This document shows positions 33,113 to 42,789 of a stretch of 44,682 nucleotides of DNA, piece after piece (the first letter of the stretch is position 1; each line of letters opens with the position of its first letter). This DNA is from Reticulitermes lucifugus. Lineage: Eukaryota; Arthropoda; Insecta; Blattodea; Rhinotermitidae. The stretch spans positions 22,252 to 66,933 of the forward strand of contig JAKCWW010000473.1 of the NCBI GenBank assembly GCA_026260175.1, written 5' to 3'. A program made the position numbers and the translations under genes. The notes under the pieces are model-generated. The model was not told the origin of the DNA. It did not search any database and was given only the letters and a program-made list of their open reading frames with translations.

Positions 33113-33342
33113 GTTCTTTGTTAGTTATCACTAGGCTTTGGATTATATGCATTTTGCATGTTGCATATGTAAAATAAAACTACATTTAAACTTTCACTTT
33201 GGGCCAATCCTATAAATAAAGAAATATGCACTTCGTTATTTTTAGGATTGGCCCTACGTGAAATTTTAAATGTCTTTTATTTTTACGTACGCAATATGCA
33301 AAATGCTTATAATCCTAAGCCTCGTTATCACCATCAAAGAAC
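33113..33342. mobile_element. Palindromic MITE-like element
   Basis: The outer ends GTTCTTTG (33113-33120) and CAAAGAAC (33335-33342) are exact inverted repeats. The arms stay complementary for roughly 100 bases each, through ATCAC.AGGCTT.GGATTATA, GCATTTTGCAT.TTGC and GGGCCAATCCTA, so nearly the whole 230 bp folds on itself. There is no coding capacity. No clear target-site duplication was found, so the superfamily cannot be assigned. Confidence 0.8.
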
Positions 33343-33381
33343 AAGATAAATATTTATTAATTTACCGCAAACTGTTATACA

Positions 33382-33419
33382 AGGCGGCCGGTGCGTAGGG
33401 CTGACAACCTCACCACCTT
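33382..33419 (+). repeat. SINE-D tail fragment
   Basis: GGCGGCCGGTGCGTAGGGCT followed by GACAACCTCACCACCTT matches the SINE-D tail (reverse of 15736-15773), with no head. It starts about 40 bases past the MITE. Confidence 0.7.
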
Positions 33420-33424
33420 GATGT

Positions 33425-34260
33425 GCCGACAGTAGGACGTTTTCTTAAAAATAATGTAATAACTACTAAATCAAAAGAGATATGCTATAGTTATTTTAAA
33501 ACTGGAATATAAAACATAAAATCTCTTGATTTTCGCCAATTATCGGACTAAAAACTGACACTGTTTTTGGGAAATGAGGAACTTCTTTTGTGCTATGAAT
33601 GGGATCAGCGTTTCACGAACACAGATTTATAAATTAAAAGACTTAAATAAAATGTGACGTTAGCAAATATTAATCCAGGTAACTGTTGTCAACAATGCGC
33701 TGACGTGGGCGCCAAACGAACTAATATACCTCCGTTAAGTGTACTTCTATGGCTGTAATTACAGCAGCTATATAAAGCGATGAGAAGATAATCAGTAATC
33801 ACATCACTTGCGCTCCGCTGGGTCGAAATGCCACTGGAATCATATCGACGTGAACAAGAAGGGAATAAAAATTGAAGCTCATCAGAACTTAGATTAAGAC
33901 TGGGATAAGAGGGTGAGAGGAAGAGGGATGGCTGTAGGACCCTTCATGCAGTTCAATCGCATTACGATCCCTCGGATTAAATTTATCTATGCTGCATTGG
34001 AAATTTAACTGTTGATCTGATTAAGTATACTTAATTTACTGCTAAGTGAGTGTAAGCAATTCGTACTAACTCACATTGTTTCATAGAGGCGCTGCTGAAG
34101 ATCGGATATTGAACTTTTGAAGTTAATCAGGTACAGCGAAGGCAACATGCTAGAATTTTGTCGGATGTGTTCTGAAAACAGGTACCTTGTGAATGCACGT
34201 AGGAATAGCTGCGTCTTTGCAAAATTTTTGCACTCAAATTTTGCTCTGTTATTATAAGAT
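33425..34260. other. No recognisable feature
   Basis: Nothing recognised. Confidence 0.5.
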
Positions 34261-34261
34261 T

Positions 34262-34350
34262 AATATTTTGAGGAATGTTACGCCGTGCACTTTTGTAGGC
34301 ACTTATCAACATTCGGAGGAGGCTACTACCACCAACGTCAAGGTAGAACG
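34262..34350 (-). repeat. 'ACGCCGTG' repeat with hairpin module
   Basis: ATGTTACGCCGTGCACTTTT, then TATCAACATTCGGAGGAGGC, then ACCAACGTCAAGGTAGAA, is the same repeat as 913-985 and 10265-10350. On the minus strand the module reads TTGACGT, a GG-TGG / CCTCC partial stem, then CGAATGTTGATA, a decayed CGAAACGTTGGTA. A 113-codon minus frame (34127-34468) is partly this repeat. Confidence 0.55.
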
Positions 34351-34354
34351 TGAG

Positions 34355-34680
34355 GCGTGCGAGGAAACTAATTAGACCTACAGATATAAGGAAAGTAGGA
34401 AAATCACAAGAGGTTCCAAGCAAGCCAAACGGAGGTTGTGTTCTTTCTCCCTTTTCCTTCCTCTTCATCCTGTTTGTCCGTCAGTAAACATGAATGTCTG
34501 TAAAAAGCTAATGAGATACAGAGTCGTTTCATGTGCAATGTATATTTTCGTTCATTGCCTCAGTTTCTTTGAAATATATAAATTTCCCCCACAAATTATC
34601 AGGCCTTAACGAACCACACTTAGACAAAACTGGATGACATTGGTGTCTACGATGATTACCATTGATGATAAATTTTCCTC
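34355..34680. other. No gene; CT-rich patch
   Basis: Pyrimidine-rich sequence at 34438-34472. Nothing else recognised. Confidence 0.45.
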
Positions 34681-34685
34681 TTTCG

Positions 34686-34720
34686 CACACACACACATAC
34701 ACACACACAAACACACACAC
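34686..34720. repeat. Interrupted (CA)n microsatellite
   Basis: CA units broken by one T and one A. Confidence 0.95.
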
Positions 34721-34724
34721 TCTC

Positions 34725-35135
34725 TAGCCAACGGAACAGATAAACAGGAGTCAATATCACTGTAACAATTGAATCATTTGAATTCGGCGCTACAGAGGGT
34801 AGAGCATTAGTGACTTATTTTCATGGAAAAATAATTTGGCACTCTATATTAATGTGGTAAAATATAAACTTAATGATCCTTACAGGTAAATTGGATTGAA
34901 TGTAATGATTTTATTAATGTGTTACATAAAGTATAAAGGCTTTTAGTGGAATAGTAGTCCCAGATGAAAATTTTGACAGTCGGTTTCTGTTACAGAGCTA
35001 CATATTAACTTCCAGTAAGCATAAAACTCAGTACGGATGGGTGCAGACTATTATCCAGTCTATAATCTCCGCTATAATTTGGTGACCAACGTACAGGAAA
35101 TGTATTTGAGTTTGACCTATCAGCACAGGAGCTTC
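34725..35135. other. No recognisable feature
   Basis: Nothing recognised. Confidence 0.5.
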
Positions 35136-35138
35136 GTG

Positions 35139-35179
35139 ACTGCATGCATTATTAATTAATAATTACTAATGCATGCAGT
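35139..35179. repeat. Perfect 13-bp inverted repeat
   Basis: ACTGCATGCATTA (35139-35151) and TAATGCATGCAGT (35167-35179) are exact complements around a 15-base AT loop containing TTAATTAATAATTA. Confidence 0.9.
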
Positions 35180-35184
35180 AAGAT

Positions 35185-35540
35185 AGTTACTAACTATCCT
35201 ACAACAGAATAGTAAAATGATAGACTAATACGGATTGTTTCGAATTTCTTCAACCGCTTGTGTTAGTCCCGATTCAATTGAAAACATTTCACTGCTGCAG
35301 TGTAGTTTAATTAATTTTGTACTTCCAACTACATGACGCGTTTACAGCTCACGTCTATAAGTATGACTATGGATACACTATTCTCACTAACGGTTGTGGT
35401 GGATAGTTGCACGACGAGTAATTGTGGTTAGTGTCATAGCAGCGGGAGATAAGTGTTGTCTGTCCTGCCTACATGTTGGCATGTGGAGTCCGAAAATTCG
35501 TACTGTACTTGGTGAAGCAACCTCTCAGAACTTACCGAAA
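35185..35540. other. No recognisable feature
   Basis: Nothing recognised. Confidence 0.5.
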
Positions 35541-35544
35541 CAGG

Positions 35545-35618
35545 AAAGGTGAACTTCGTTGTTGAGTTACCAGATATCCTGCTTCGTAATCAGGAGACAC
35601 CCGTTTCGAATCCCTGCC
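35545..35618 (+). repeat. tRNA-like head SINE-J, abutting SINE-A
   Basis: GTTGTTGAGTTACCAGATAT (weak A box), then CTGCTTCGTAATCAGGAGAC (anticodon-arm-like), then GTTTCGAATCC at 35603-35613, one base from the B-box consensus. The order and spacing are those of a tRNA. It ends exactly where the SINE-A head begins, giving either a two-headed SINE or an insertion next to an older SINE. Confidence 0.6.
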
Positions 35619-35725
35619 GATCCCAGTGGCCGCGCGGTCTAAGGCGTGGGTCTGCGGTAGCTCGCTTGCTGGGATTGTGGGTTCGAATCCCGTCGGGGGC
35701 ATGGATGTTTGTGTTGTGTTTGTTG
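35619..35725 (+). repeat. SINE-A head, variant or truncated tail
   Basis: GATCCCAGTGGCCGCGCGGT at the start with CTAAGGCGTGGGTCTGCGG gives a leucine-tRNA-like A-box region. The perfect B box GGTTCGAATCC is at 35680-35690. After GGGGGCATGGATGTTTGTGT the sequence stops matching the other copies, so the 3' half is lost or replaced. An A-rich stretch (GGAAAAAAAATCG, about 35800-35812) downstream could be an old tail. The 99- and 69-codon frames are shadows. Confidence 0.8.
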
Positions 35726-35839
35726 TATAAGGACAGTAGTATGGAACATAAGTGGCATGAAGAAGGACGGAAGGATTTAAAAGTACAAAAATGGATCAAA
35801 GGAAAAAAAATCGCTGTCCAGAGACTGTGTTTTTGTGAT

Positions 35840-36535
35840 TATCCTTAGTCCTACCAGGCAATTTTGGGAATAGTAAATATTGTCTCGAAGTAAGCACAAG
35901 GCAATTCACCAACCACCCCAAAACTTGGTGCGACATAACTTACGCAGTTGAAGTCGTTTCTTTGTGCCATTTATCACTAAGCTATTTTATGTTTTATACA
36001 CTCTTAGTTACGAAGTCGATGTCATCCTTTTTTATATTAAATTTGTCACAGTGAATTTCTACCACGTCTATAAGTTTTGGGAAAAGGCTCAAACCTCAAA
36101 CTTTCCTTACAAATATTTTAATATTGAACTATTTTTCTACCGCCAGCTGTACATAGAAATATGTCACGGCTATATGTTACACAAATTTTAATCCGAAATG
36201 TGGTTGGCCTTTATCTACAGATGGAAGAGTTGATAGAAGAGTTGCCGCCATAAACCTTTTCCTAGAATTATTTTTTGGAAACTGTTTAGTTTTGTTTCAG
36301 GTTCTGTATCGGTTTTAAAGTTCCGAAGTTATAATCACAATAACTGAAAATTCAGACATAGCTATATAAGTTCGTGAATACGCAAATGTTAGGCCTTACA
36401 CCGCAAAACGTCACCGTATAATTGAGTATTAACTTGACGGACGTAAGACCTCGTGCGATATAATAGCCTTCATGTCCAATGTGCCAATACGAGGGTTTTG
36501 GGAGAAAGGTAATTTACTTTTGTATCCACGTGCAC
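35840..36535. other. No recognisable feature
   Basis: A 75-codon AT-rich frame (35964-36191) has no domain. Nothing else recognised. Confidence 0.45.
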
Positions 36536-36540
36536 GTCAT

Positions 36541-36600
36541 GAAAGCATATAGAGGGAGTAGAGGTGCAGATCCACTGATTCTTAACATTGGCACTAGAAT
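36541..36600 (-). repeat. SINE-E tail fragment
   Basis: GAAAGCATATAGAGGGAGTA, GAGGTGCAGATCCACTGATT, then CTTAACATTGGCACTAGAA, matches the SINE-E tail at 13574-13636 and 23813-23866. No tRNA-like head follows on the right. A 117-codon minus frame (36514-36867) overlaps it and is not supported as a gene. Confidence 0.6.
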
Positions 36601-36604
36601 TTTA

Positions 36605-37018
36605 TTGACTCTGACGTAAGAGATACGTGTGTGGAATAATGCAGCAGATAACCACTTAATATTCACAGGAGTGAATTCTGGGATGGTACATGAGGACTGA
36701 AGAGAGATGGCCGGAAGATATGTATAAAAGAGAGAAGAATAAGTGTTGTTTGCTTCACATGAGAGGCCAAAGGAGACAGAAGAGTTCAAAGGGGCTGGGC
36801 CAAAGGGTTTGGGGGTAGGCGGAGTTTCCCTGGCATGTGACTCCAAGTAAGGGGGGATGTTCTTCACATTTATATGGGAACCGACGGGTTGAGTTGAGAT
36901 GGTGTCTTTTTAACACATAGCCTAGCTAACCCAGCCAATCACAGCCACGGTTCTTGAATTGTACCCCACCGTTACTATGGAAACTCGGCATCAAGGTGTG
37001 TACTTTATGTGTGTATGT
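36605..37018. other. No recognisable feature
   Basis: Purine-rich in 36690-36790. Nothing else recognised. Confidence 0.45.
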
Positions 37019-37021
37019 GAA

Positions 37022-37059
37022 TGAGAGAGAGAGAGTGAGAGAGGGAGGGAGAGAGAGAT
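37022..37059. repeat. Interrupted (GA)n microsatellite
   Basis: GA units broken by GTGA and GGGA variants. Confidence 0.93.
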
Positions 37060-37061
37060 GA

Positions 37062-37900
37062 TGTATGGGTAAGTGTAGGAGGGAGAGCCGCAGGTGCGAG
37101 AATTTCGGTCGACACCCACAACACTGGGCTTCCCCTACATCTGCATGTTCCAGGCTGGAAGATTCTTGCAAGATTAAATTTCACAGGCCACACTATCTCT
37201 GTTTGCTGCGCTATGATACAACTACGCTGAAGTGATGGCTTCTTGTTACTGGTGAGATGTCACAGAGCAATACTGTCCCACGTCACTGAAAGGTCTGATG
37301 ATAATAAAACACCTTTGTAGTTCTTTTAAGTTTTGAATAACGGATGTCTCTTCCACATATTGTCAATATCAGCAGTAGGGTGCGAGTCATTTCCTGGCTA
37401 TTTCCGTCTTTATAGGCGTTGGTTTTTCCGTCATTTCCTCGGTCGATCTAGGTTTCGTGTCCCGGTCGCAGTGCATTCATAAACTAACTTCGGAATTGCG
37501 TGAATCGTTCATTTTTAAGAAGTTTTGTCCTCTTGCGCCTATAATCCACAATAATTTCATTTAAATTGTATAGCCTGTACTTGCTTCTTATTTCTTAATT
37601 TGTTTTATTTTCAAATGCATTTTCTGCAACTGACATCAACAATTTATCTCCGCTCTGTCAGTTCTCCTTTCATGCTGTTTTTACTAAAGTGCAATTTTCT
37701 TATACGAATATGAGCGCTGGTACTGCAATTATAGTATAATTTTAACAATGTTACCTTACTGCTTGTTTTAAACGTGTGTCGAATTGTTCCACATATGTAC
37801 TGAAATATAAGTAGTTATATACATATATATCATTATTATTTTTATAAGACATAGGCGCCCTACACCTGGAGTTTACAGATTGCTGTTAGTTGGTTAAATT
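37062..37900. other. No recognisable feature
   Basis: Nothing recognised. ACATATATATCATTATTATT at about 37820-37840 is simple sequence. Confidence 0.5.
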
Positions 37901-37903
37901 CAT

Positions 37904-38000
37904 GAGGCCTTCTTGAGAAGCTAATAGTCTTTCAAGTACGCCTAATCAATAAATTCCCCGCCTATTATTGAACCAGAATTTTCACTACTCTGTTTTGGAG
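37904..38000 (-). repeat. LINE 3'-end fragment
   Basis: GGCCTTCTTGAGAAGCTAAT, AATCAATAAATTCCCCGCCT and TTCACTACTCTG match the LINE 3' UTR at 20034-20115, including the block next to the 3' terminus. Similarity fades past about 38000. Orientation is minus. Confidence 0.6.
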
Positions 38001-38004
38001 AGAG

Positions 38005-38690
38005 AGAGCCATTGGTCTATCGCGGACACCGTCACCAAATATTTCTTTAAGATAACTGTAACTCTGTCCTTAAATCTGCATCCAGTTCTCCCTAGAGTGC
38101 GCCACGTATTCAGTTACACACCACTTATACTATAATCTGTATAACTTATTAGTTAAGCTGTAATAATTTTTTGAAGATTATTCTTTCTTCTTAATATCGT
38201 GATGATCTCGTGATGTGTTGATGCACTGGAGCACGTTATGAAAAAATTCTCGGATCAGTTGTCTTCAATTTTTATCCTTTTAACACATGTCGTCTTATTA
38301 CGAGGTTATTTTGCGATATTAAATTCAGTTTATGGAGCACGTTTGAGGCCTCTAAACTTACTTGCCACTTCATAGGCAGTATTGTGTCTAACGGGATGGT
38401 ATAGACGTACCTTCTAAGTCACTGGAACATTCTTTCTAGTACCCATACTTACGAGTAATTACTATAAAATCATTAGACTGTAATACTTTGACTTACATGT
38501 TTATGATAGCCTACAGAAATATATCTGTTCAATAGAACATGAATTTAACAAGCTGCTTATTATTTTTACTATGAACAAACGAATTGGTAAACAATGAATT
38601 TGCTACATCCAGTTGCAGATGATTATCTAACAACACTAAAGGCTTCGCCGTCAAACACAACTATATATTCAAAAGTTTGGAGATCACCTA
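38005..38690. other. No recognisable feature
   Basis: Nothing recognised. Confidence 0.5.
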
Positions 38691-38693
38691 CAT

Positions 38694-38735
38694 GTACACG
38701 TTTCGACTTATGATCAAGCCATCACAAGGTTGTAT
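38694..38735 (-). other. Hairpin module, isolated
   Basis: On the minus strand the module reads CCTTGTGAT, GGCTT (38716-38720) pairing with AAGTC (38705-38709) through one G-T wobble, then CGAAACGTGTACA. This is the same layout as in the fold-back elements, with a different stem sequence. There is no paired arm nearby. Confidence 0.45.
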
Positions 38736-38739
38736 GTGA

Positions 38740-39020
38740 GAATTAAATAGATAAAATTTACAGCTGTAATTATTGATTATTCAAGTTGACATTTAATGTA
38801 ACACAATGAGATGGTCATCTGGCCGCCATTCAACACCAGGTCCTACAATAAACCTGAACATTTTCTTAAATAATAACAGATCTGGAGTTCTTAAACTCTG
38901 CAACTTAGGCCTGGAACCTAAAATCGTTGAAATAAAAATAGTGTAATTCTTAAACACAATGCTCTATCCCTTATGGGCTTAAATCTAAGTATTGGTTGCA
39001 TTTATTACTATTAGGCGAAT
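38740..39020. other. No recognisable feature
   Basis: Nothing recognised. Confidence 0.5.
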
Positions 39021-39025
39021 TGCAA

Positions 39026-39200
39026 TAATAGTAGTAGAGGTATCAGTATTAGTAGTAGCAGCAGTAGTAGTACTAGAAAGGGTGGTTTTGGCGACAGTAC
39101 TATAGACGGTGTACCTAGCACTAACAGTAGTGATGTCGGTGGTGATGCTGGTTGTGTTCGTTGTAGTGATGCCGGTGGTGATCAGACAGTAATAGTGATG
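39026..39200. repeat. Degenerate trinucleotide repeat (AGT/GTG type)
   Basis: Many AGT, AGC and GTG/GTAG triplets, such as ATTAGTAGTAGCAGCAGTAG and GATGTCGGTGGTGATGCTGG. This is a decayed triplet tract over about 175 bases. Confidence 0.7.
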
Positions 39201-39204
39201 TGAG

Positions 39205-39570
39205 CTTAGTACGAAGAGTTATTAAAGTGCTTGAAACAATTTGTGAGCACACTGTTAGCACTCTTAATGTCCAGAATGATTAGAATAATTACGCATCAAA
39301 TTTGCATTATTCTTATCCATAACAGCGAGTACACAGGCATTTGTTTTAATGGATTTATTCCTTTTTTTTATTTTAAAAGCTATGGATAACTCTGCCTTTT
39401 TAAACCAATCTTAAATGTGATTTACAGCTTCATTATTATTTTTATGACATTTGTGATAAATTTACATCGCGCATTTTTACAAACGTTCGTTGTCTGTCTA
39501 TCTTCCCAATATGCCGACATAATCACACAGTTCATTTCAATTAACACTATACCTATGTAGCTATTCCCAA
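39205..39570. other. No recognisable feature
   Basis: Nothing recognised. Confidence 0.5.
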
Positions 39571-39596
39571 CATAATCTAACCAATTTTCTCCTCTC

Positions 39597-39830
39597 ATGG
39601 CTCCCTAGTGGGCCTAGGTCTCCTCTCTGAGGTTCCTCGACCACACTCAGACACACCACACTCGGTAGGAATCCTCCAGGCAGTGACCAGCTCGTCGCAG
39701 AGACCTCTACCTGACAAAAGACAACACTGTCAAGAGACAGACCTCCATGCCCCCGGCGGGATTCGAACCCGCAATCCCAGCAAGTGAGCGGCCGTAGACC
39801 CACACCTTAGACCGCGCGACCACTGGGATC
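39597..39830 (-). repeat. SINE-A, full length with likely target-site duplication
   Basis: On the minus strand: GATCCCAGTGGTCGCGCGGT head with CTAAGGTGTGGGTC, perfect B box GGTTCGAATCC (39759-39769), body with CCATGGGGGC in reverse, tail AGGAGACCTAGGCCCACTAG ending GAGCCAT. AATCTAA occurs at 39574-39580 and 39834-39840 and may be the target-site duplication, with the intervening CCAATTTTCTCCTCTC as the element's A-rich 3' tail. This is the best reference copy of the family in the window. Confidence 0.85.
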
Positions 39831-39844
39831 TACAATCTAATTAA

Positions 39845-40040
39845 TAAGATAAAGAATGCTTGCAGTTACGCTATATAGACTATATGACCTCTAGTGGGAT
39901 ATCCTACAGGACTTGATTTTAGGGCTCCATCTCCACGCATTAATCTAAATAGAGATTACTTGTCAGCCTCCCTCGTCTTTTTACCTAAATATGGTCCTTT
40001 TTGTATTTTATTTAGCGACTCCCTCCATATGTAGACTATA
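39845..40040. other. No recognisable feature
   Basis: Nothing recognised. Confidence 0.5.
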
Positions 40041-40045
40041 TAGTG

Positions 40046-40170
40046 TAGATGAATGAATAATGACAGCGGACATTTTTAATGATGATACAAAGTGATAAAC
40101 CGAAGTATTCGGTAAACACCTGTCGCAGTGCCACTTTGTGCATCAGAAATCCCAAATGTAATACATGTAA
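40046..40170 (-). repeat. SINE-B, truncated copy
   Basis: GATGAATGAATAATGACAGC, then AACCGAAGTATTCGGTAAAC, ACCTGTCGCAGTGCCACTTT and CAGAAATCCCAAATG, is the reverse of the SINE-B tail and body and is collinear with 25619-25745. The tRNA head is missing. Confidence 0.7.
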
Positions 40171-40174
40171 TGTA

Positions 40175-41305
40175 AGCTGTAATACAACTCCTGCCGAATA
40201 TATAATTCTCGTTTTACAACCTTACACATCATGGTGGCAATAATGTTACACCGAACAGCGTCTGTAGCGAATATCCTACGAAACCGGGACTGCCATATTT
40301 GCGCGGGTCGATGCTGTCTTTGAACAGTCCCCGCAAATTAACTCGCCTTCTGAAGAAATTCCAGCAACAGTTTTTCAGTTGCAATAATATTTAAGACAAT
40401 TGCGGTCCTAGTTTGAACTTTCTTAATTAGTAATTCAGAGCTCAAACAAAATCACCCCCAGAACACTGAAGTTTATTTAAACATATCTCTACAATTACAG
40501 CATTCAAGCGCATATTGTTTTTAGTGCCGACATATTAACCAAAAGAAACACCACCCTTACTTCTTCCCATACTCAGGTGTTGTAAGTGGTTAGTTGCGTT
40601 TCTCATTTGGATGCATCAGGCAGCTACCCGTATTGATTGCGAGCAGAATGTAGCAGCCAGTAGAGATCAAGTCTTGCCATTTACAGAGCCTTCCAGACAC
40701 CTGCTCCTCAGGTAGCCAGTCGCTCTTGCCGCTCCATCTCACCCCCCGACCTCTTAGATGACGCTATTTGTAATGATCTCTCAAATGTGGACAGCAAGGT
40801 ATTACACTCACCTTTGTCTTATAAATAGCTCCATTCTTTACCACCATGCCTTGATTTCTTTCCTTTTATTTTTGTACAAAAGCACCGGCAGGGATCGTAG
40901 TATTGGACACATTGTAGTCCCATTAAAGTAACGCTATGGGGTACAGTGAAAAGATTGCTTAGGGTCACAATGTTAATGATCTTTCTTGTAGAGCAACCGG
41001 AGTTGTGATCAGGCTCTGGACTGTGGCTAGTGGATAAATGTTTGGCACCTCCGTGGCATTGCTGGTTACACCCACCACATCCCTCTTTCGCACGAAGGTT
41101 AATTGTTTCAACATCAAAGGAAATAGTGGCGAGCCCAGTGTAAATAACTGAATCAAAATTATGCTTGGTGTAGTTTGGTTGGTTTCGAAGGATATGATAA
41201 GTGTTGTAAAAAACTATTCATTGGCATTTTGTATTTTATATTTCTGGCATTGTAGCTTACAGGTGCCACTATTGAACGTGTTTATTTCAAATGACGTCTT
41301 CGTTT
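40175..41305. other. No gene supported
   Basis: A moderately GC-rich stretch (about 40560-40760) holds no domain-bearing frame. Nothing else recognised. Confidence 0.4.
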
Positions 41306-41308
41306 TGT

Positions 41309-41636
41309 TTTCTACACTATGTAGTATTTAAATGGTCCGATGTTTCGGAAGAATATACTGGCGCCATCTTTAGGGTGACTGAATCGATTCAAGTGGATGC
41401 TGAATTGATACAAAGGAAGAAATACGTCGGTTGTGATACAGGACGGTTTGAGAGAGTCTGGTCGATCAGACATTCCTCAGGCGGGAATACGGGCTTGAGC
41501 AAACACGTTCAAACCGTCCTACGTAAGAGACAAAATTCTTCCTCCGCAATATTTCAGCAACCACTTGAACTAATTCAAGGATAAGATAGAGCCAGTGTGC
41601 TCCTCCGAAACGTCGTAACATTTAACAGTGTAGAAA
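41309..41636. mobile_element. 328-bp fold-back element
   Basis: TTTCTACAC (41309-41317) and GTGTAGAAA (41628-41636) form the ends. The arms stay complementary, with mismatches and small gaps, almost to the centre near 41475. Paired blocks include AAATGGTCCGATGTTTCGG with CCGAAACGTCGTAACATTT, AATTCAAG with a CTTGAATT-type partner, AAGTGGATGCTGAA with TTCAGCAACCACTT, GGACGGTTTGA with TCAAACCGTCC, and CCAGACTCTC-type inner blocks. The hammerhead-like module lies at 41340-41376 (minus) and 41579-41618 (plus, GAAAC 41607-41611). The 97-codon frame inside is a shadow of the palindrome. Confidence 0.85.
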
Positions 41637-41702
41637 CTCACAAGAAGGCCATTATTTTTTAAGAACTGTCGTGAAACCTTGAAAACTTAGAGTATTTGTT
41701 TG

Positions 41703-41740
41703 TTATTTATTTTTATTTATTTATTTATTTATTTATTTAT
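41703..41740. repeat. (TTTA)n microsatellite, tail of SINE-I
   Basis: About nine TTTA units. They sit exactly at the 3' end of the minus-strand SINE-I, so they are probably its tail. Confidence 0.9.
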
Positions 41741-41985
41741 GGTTTGTTTAACGGCCCTTACGCCGTTTCCGACGCTAGGATTACTGGTGAATAAGAAATT
41801 CAGCGCTACGTGACGGGAGGTGGGGGTGGCATAATTTGAGAATTATCTTGAACTTTTTTCGGGCGAGGGGTGCTGAGGGGAATAAGAAAAGTCGCCCATG
41901 AAAGCCGATAATCGTGGCCGAGATTTGAACTCAGAATGTCTCGAATACAAAATTGGAGTGCCAAATGCTCAACATTCAGTGCTTC
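41741..41985 (-). repeat. SINE-I, tRNA-derived
   Basis: On the minus strand the B box is AGTTCAAATCT (41921-41931), near consensus. It is preceded by a decayed head (GAGCATTTGGCACTCC) and followed by CGGCCACGATTATCGGCTTT and CATGGGCGAC. The 3' end CGTCGGAAACGGCGTAAGGG, CCGTTAAACAAACC runs straight into the TTTA repeat. Confidence 0.65.
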
Positions 41986-41989
41986 AAGA

Positions 41990-42785
41990 AAAGTTACTTT
42001 ATTCAAATAAATAGCTCTTTAAAAAGCTTATGAACTGTTTTGGATAGTATTTGAAGGGAACGTAACAGACAAGAAATAGCATTTGCTGCAATAAGGCGCC
42101 TATCACTTTCTTTGCAAGTCACAGCAAAGTTATTATTTATGTTTATAATAGAGTAACTATTCTTGTCACACATAAACTCGTCTTTGCCCCTTAGAAAAGA
42201 AAAATCTGATAGAAGCAAAAAGCAGTATATGGAAAGCCTGTCAATTTATAACACTCCGAGGAGATTCGATTTTTAAAACTTTTGTTGTGCCAGTCCCTGG
42301 TATGAGTTGACGTGTCGGGGAAGAGAACGAGGGAAGGTGTCTCAGAGGGGAGAGTGTTACACTGTGCAGTCACAGAAGTGATTCTTATGGAAAAAATACG
42401 AGTATATAGTGCGTTAGCTTTATGTACCAGCAGCGAGTTATGGTGTAACTCATGAAAGAAACAGGAAAAGTCTGACTCACATAATCATAATCATATAAAT
42501 ATCGAACATGATGGGAAAAAAATTTAAGTGTTGTCAAGAACAGGTAGTGCAACGAGAAATAAACGTACAGTTGCACTCTGACTATAGTTATAAACGTCCA
42601 AACCAAGGGCACACATATTCGAATATTAATAATACTGAATACAATTATACAAATTCCTTCTACTAAATCTGTATATGAGATTTCACGCTTGCACCACGGT
42701 TTGCTTGAGGCCATCTCTCTTCTGGGATGTTACAAAGCCTATGTTGTATATCATAGCTTTTTCTCTTCGTTGCTTACAATAATTC
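41990..42785. other. No gene supported
   Basis: Minus frames of up to 109 codons (42385-42714) are AT-driven and hydrophobic, without domains. Nothing else recognised. Confidence 0.4.
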
Positions 42786-42789
42786 TACA

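Noticed and set aside
35619-35700. Functional tRNA-Leu gene
   Set aside because: A and B boxes are good but the acceptor and other stems do not pair as in a tRNA, and the same sequence recurs with SINE bodies elsewhere.
41291-41584. 97-codon open frame
   Set aside because: It lies inside the fold-back element and reads through both palindromic arms.
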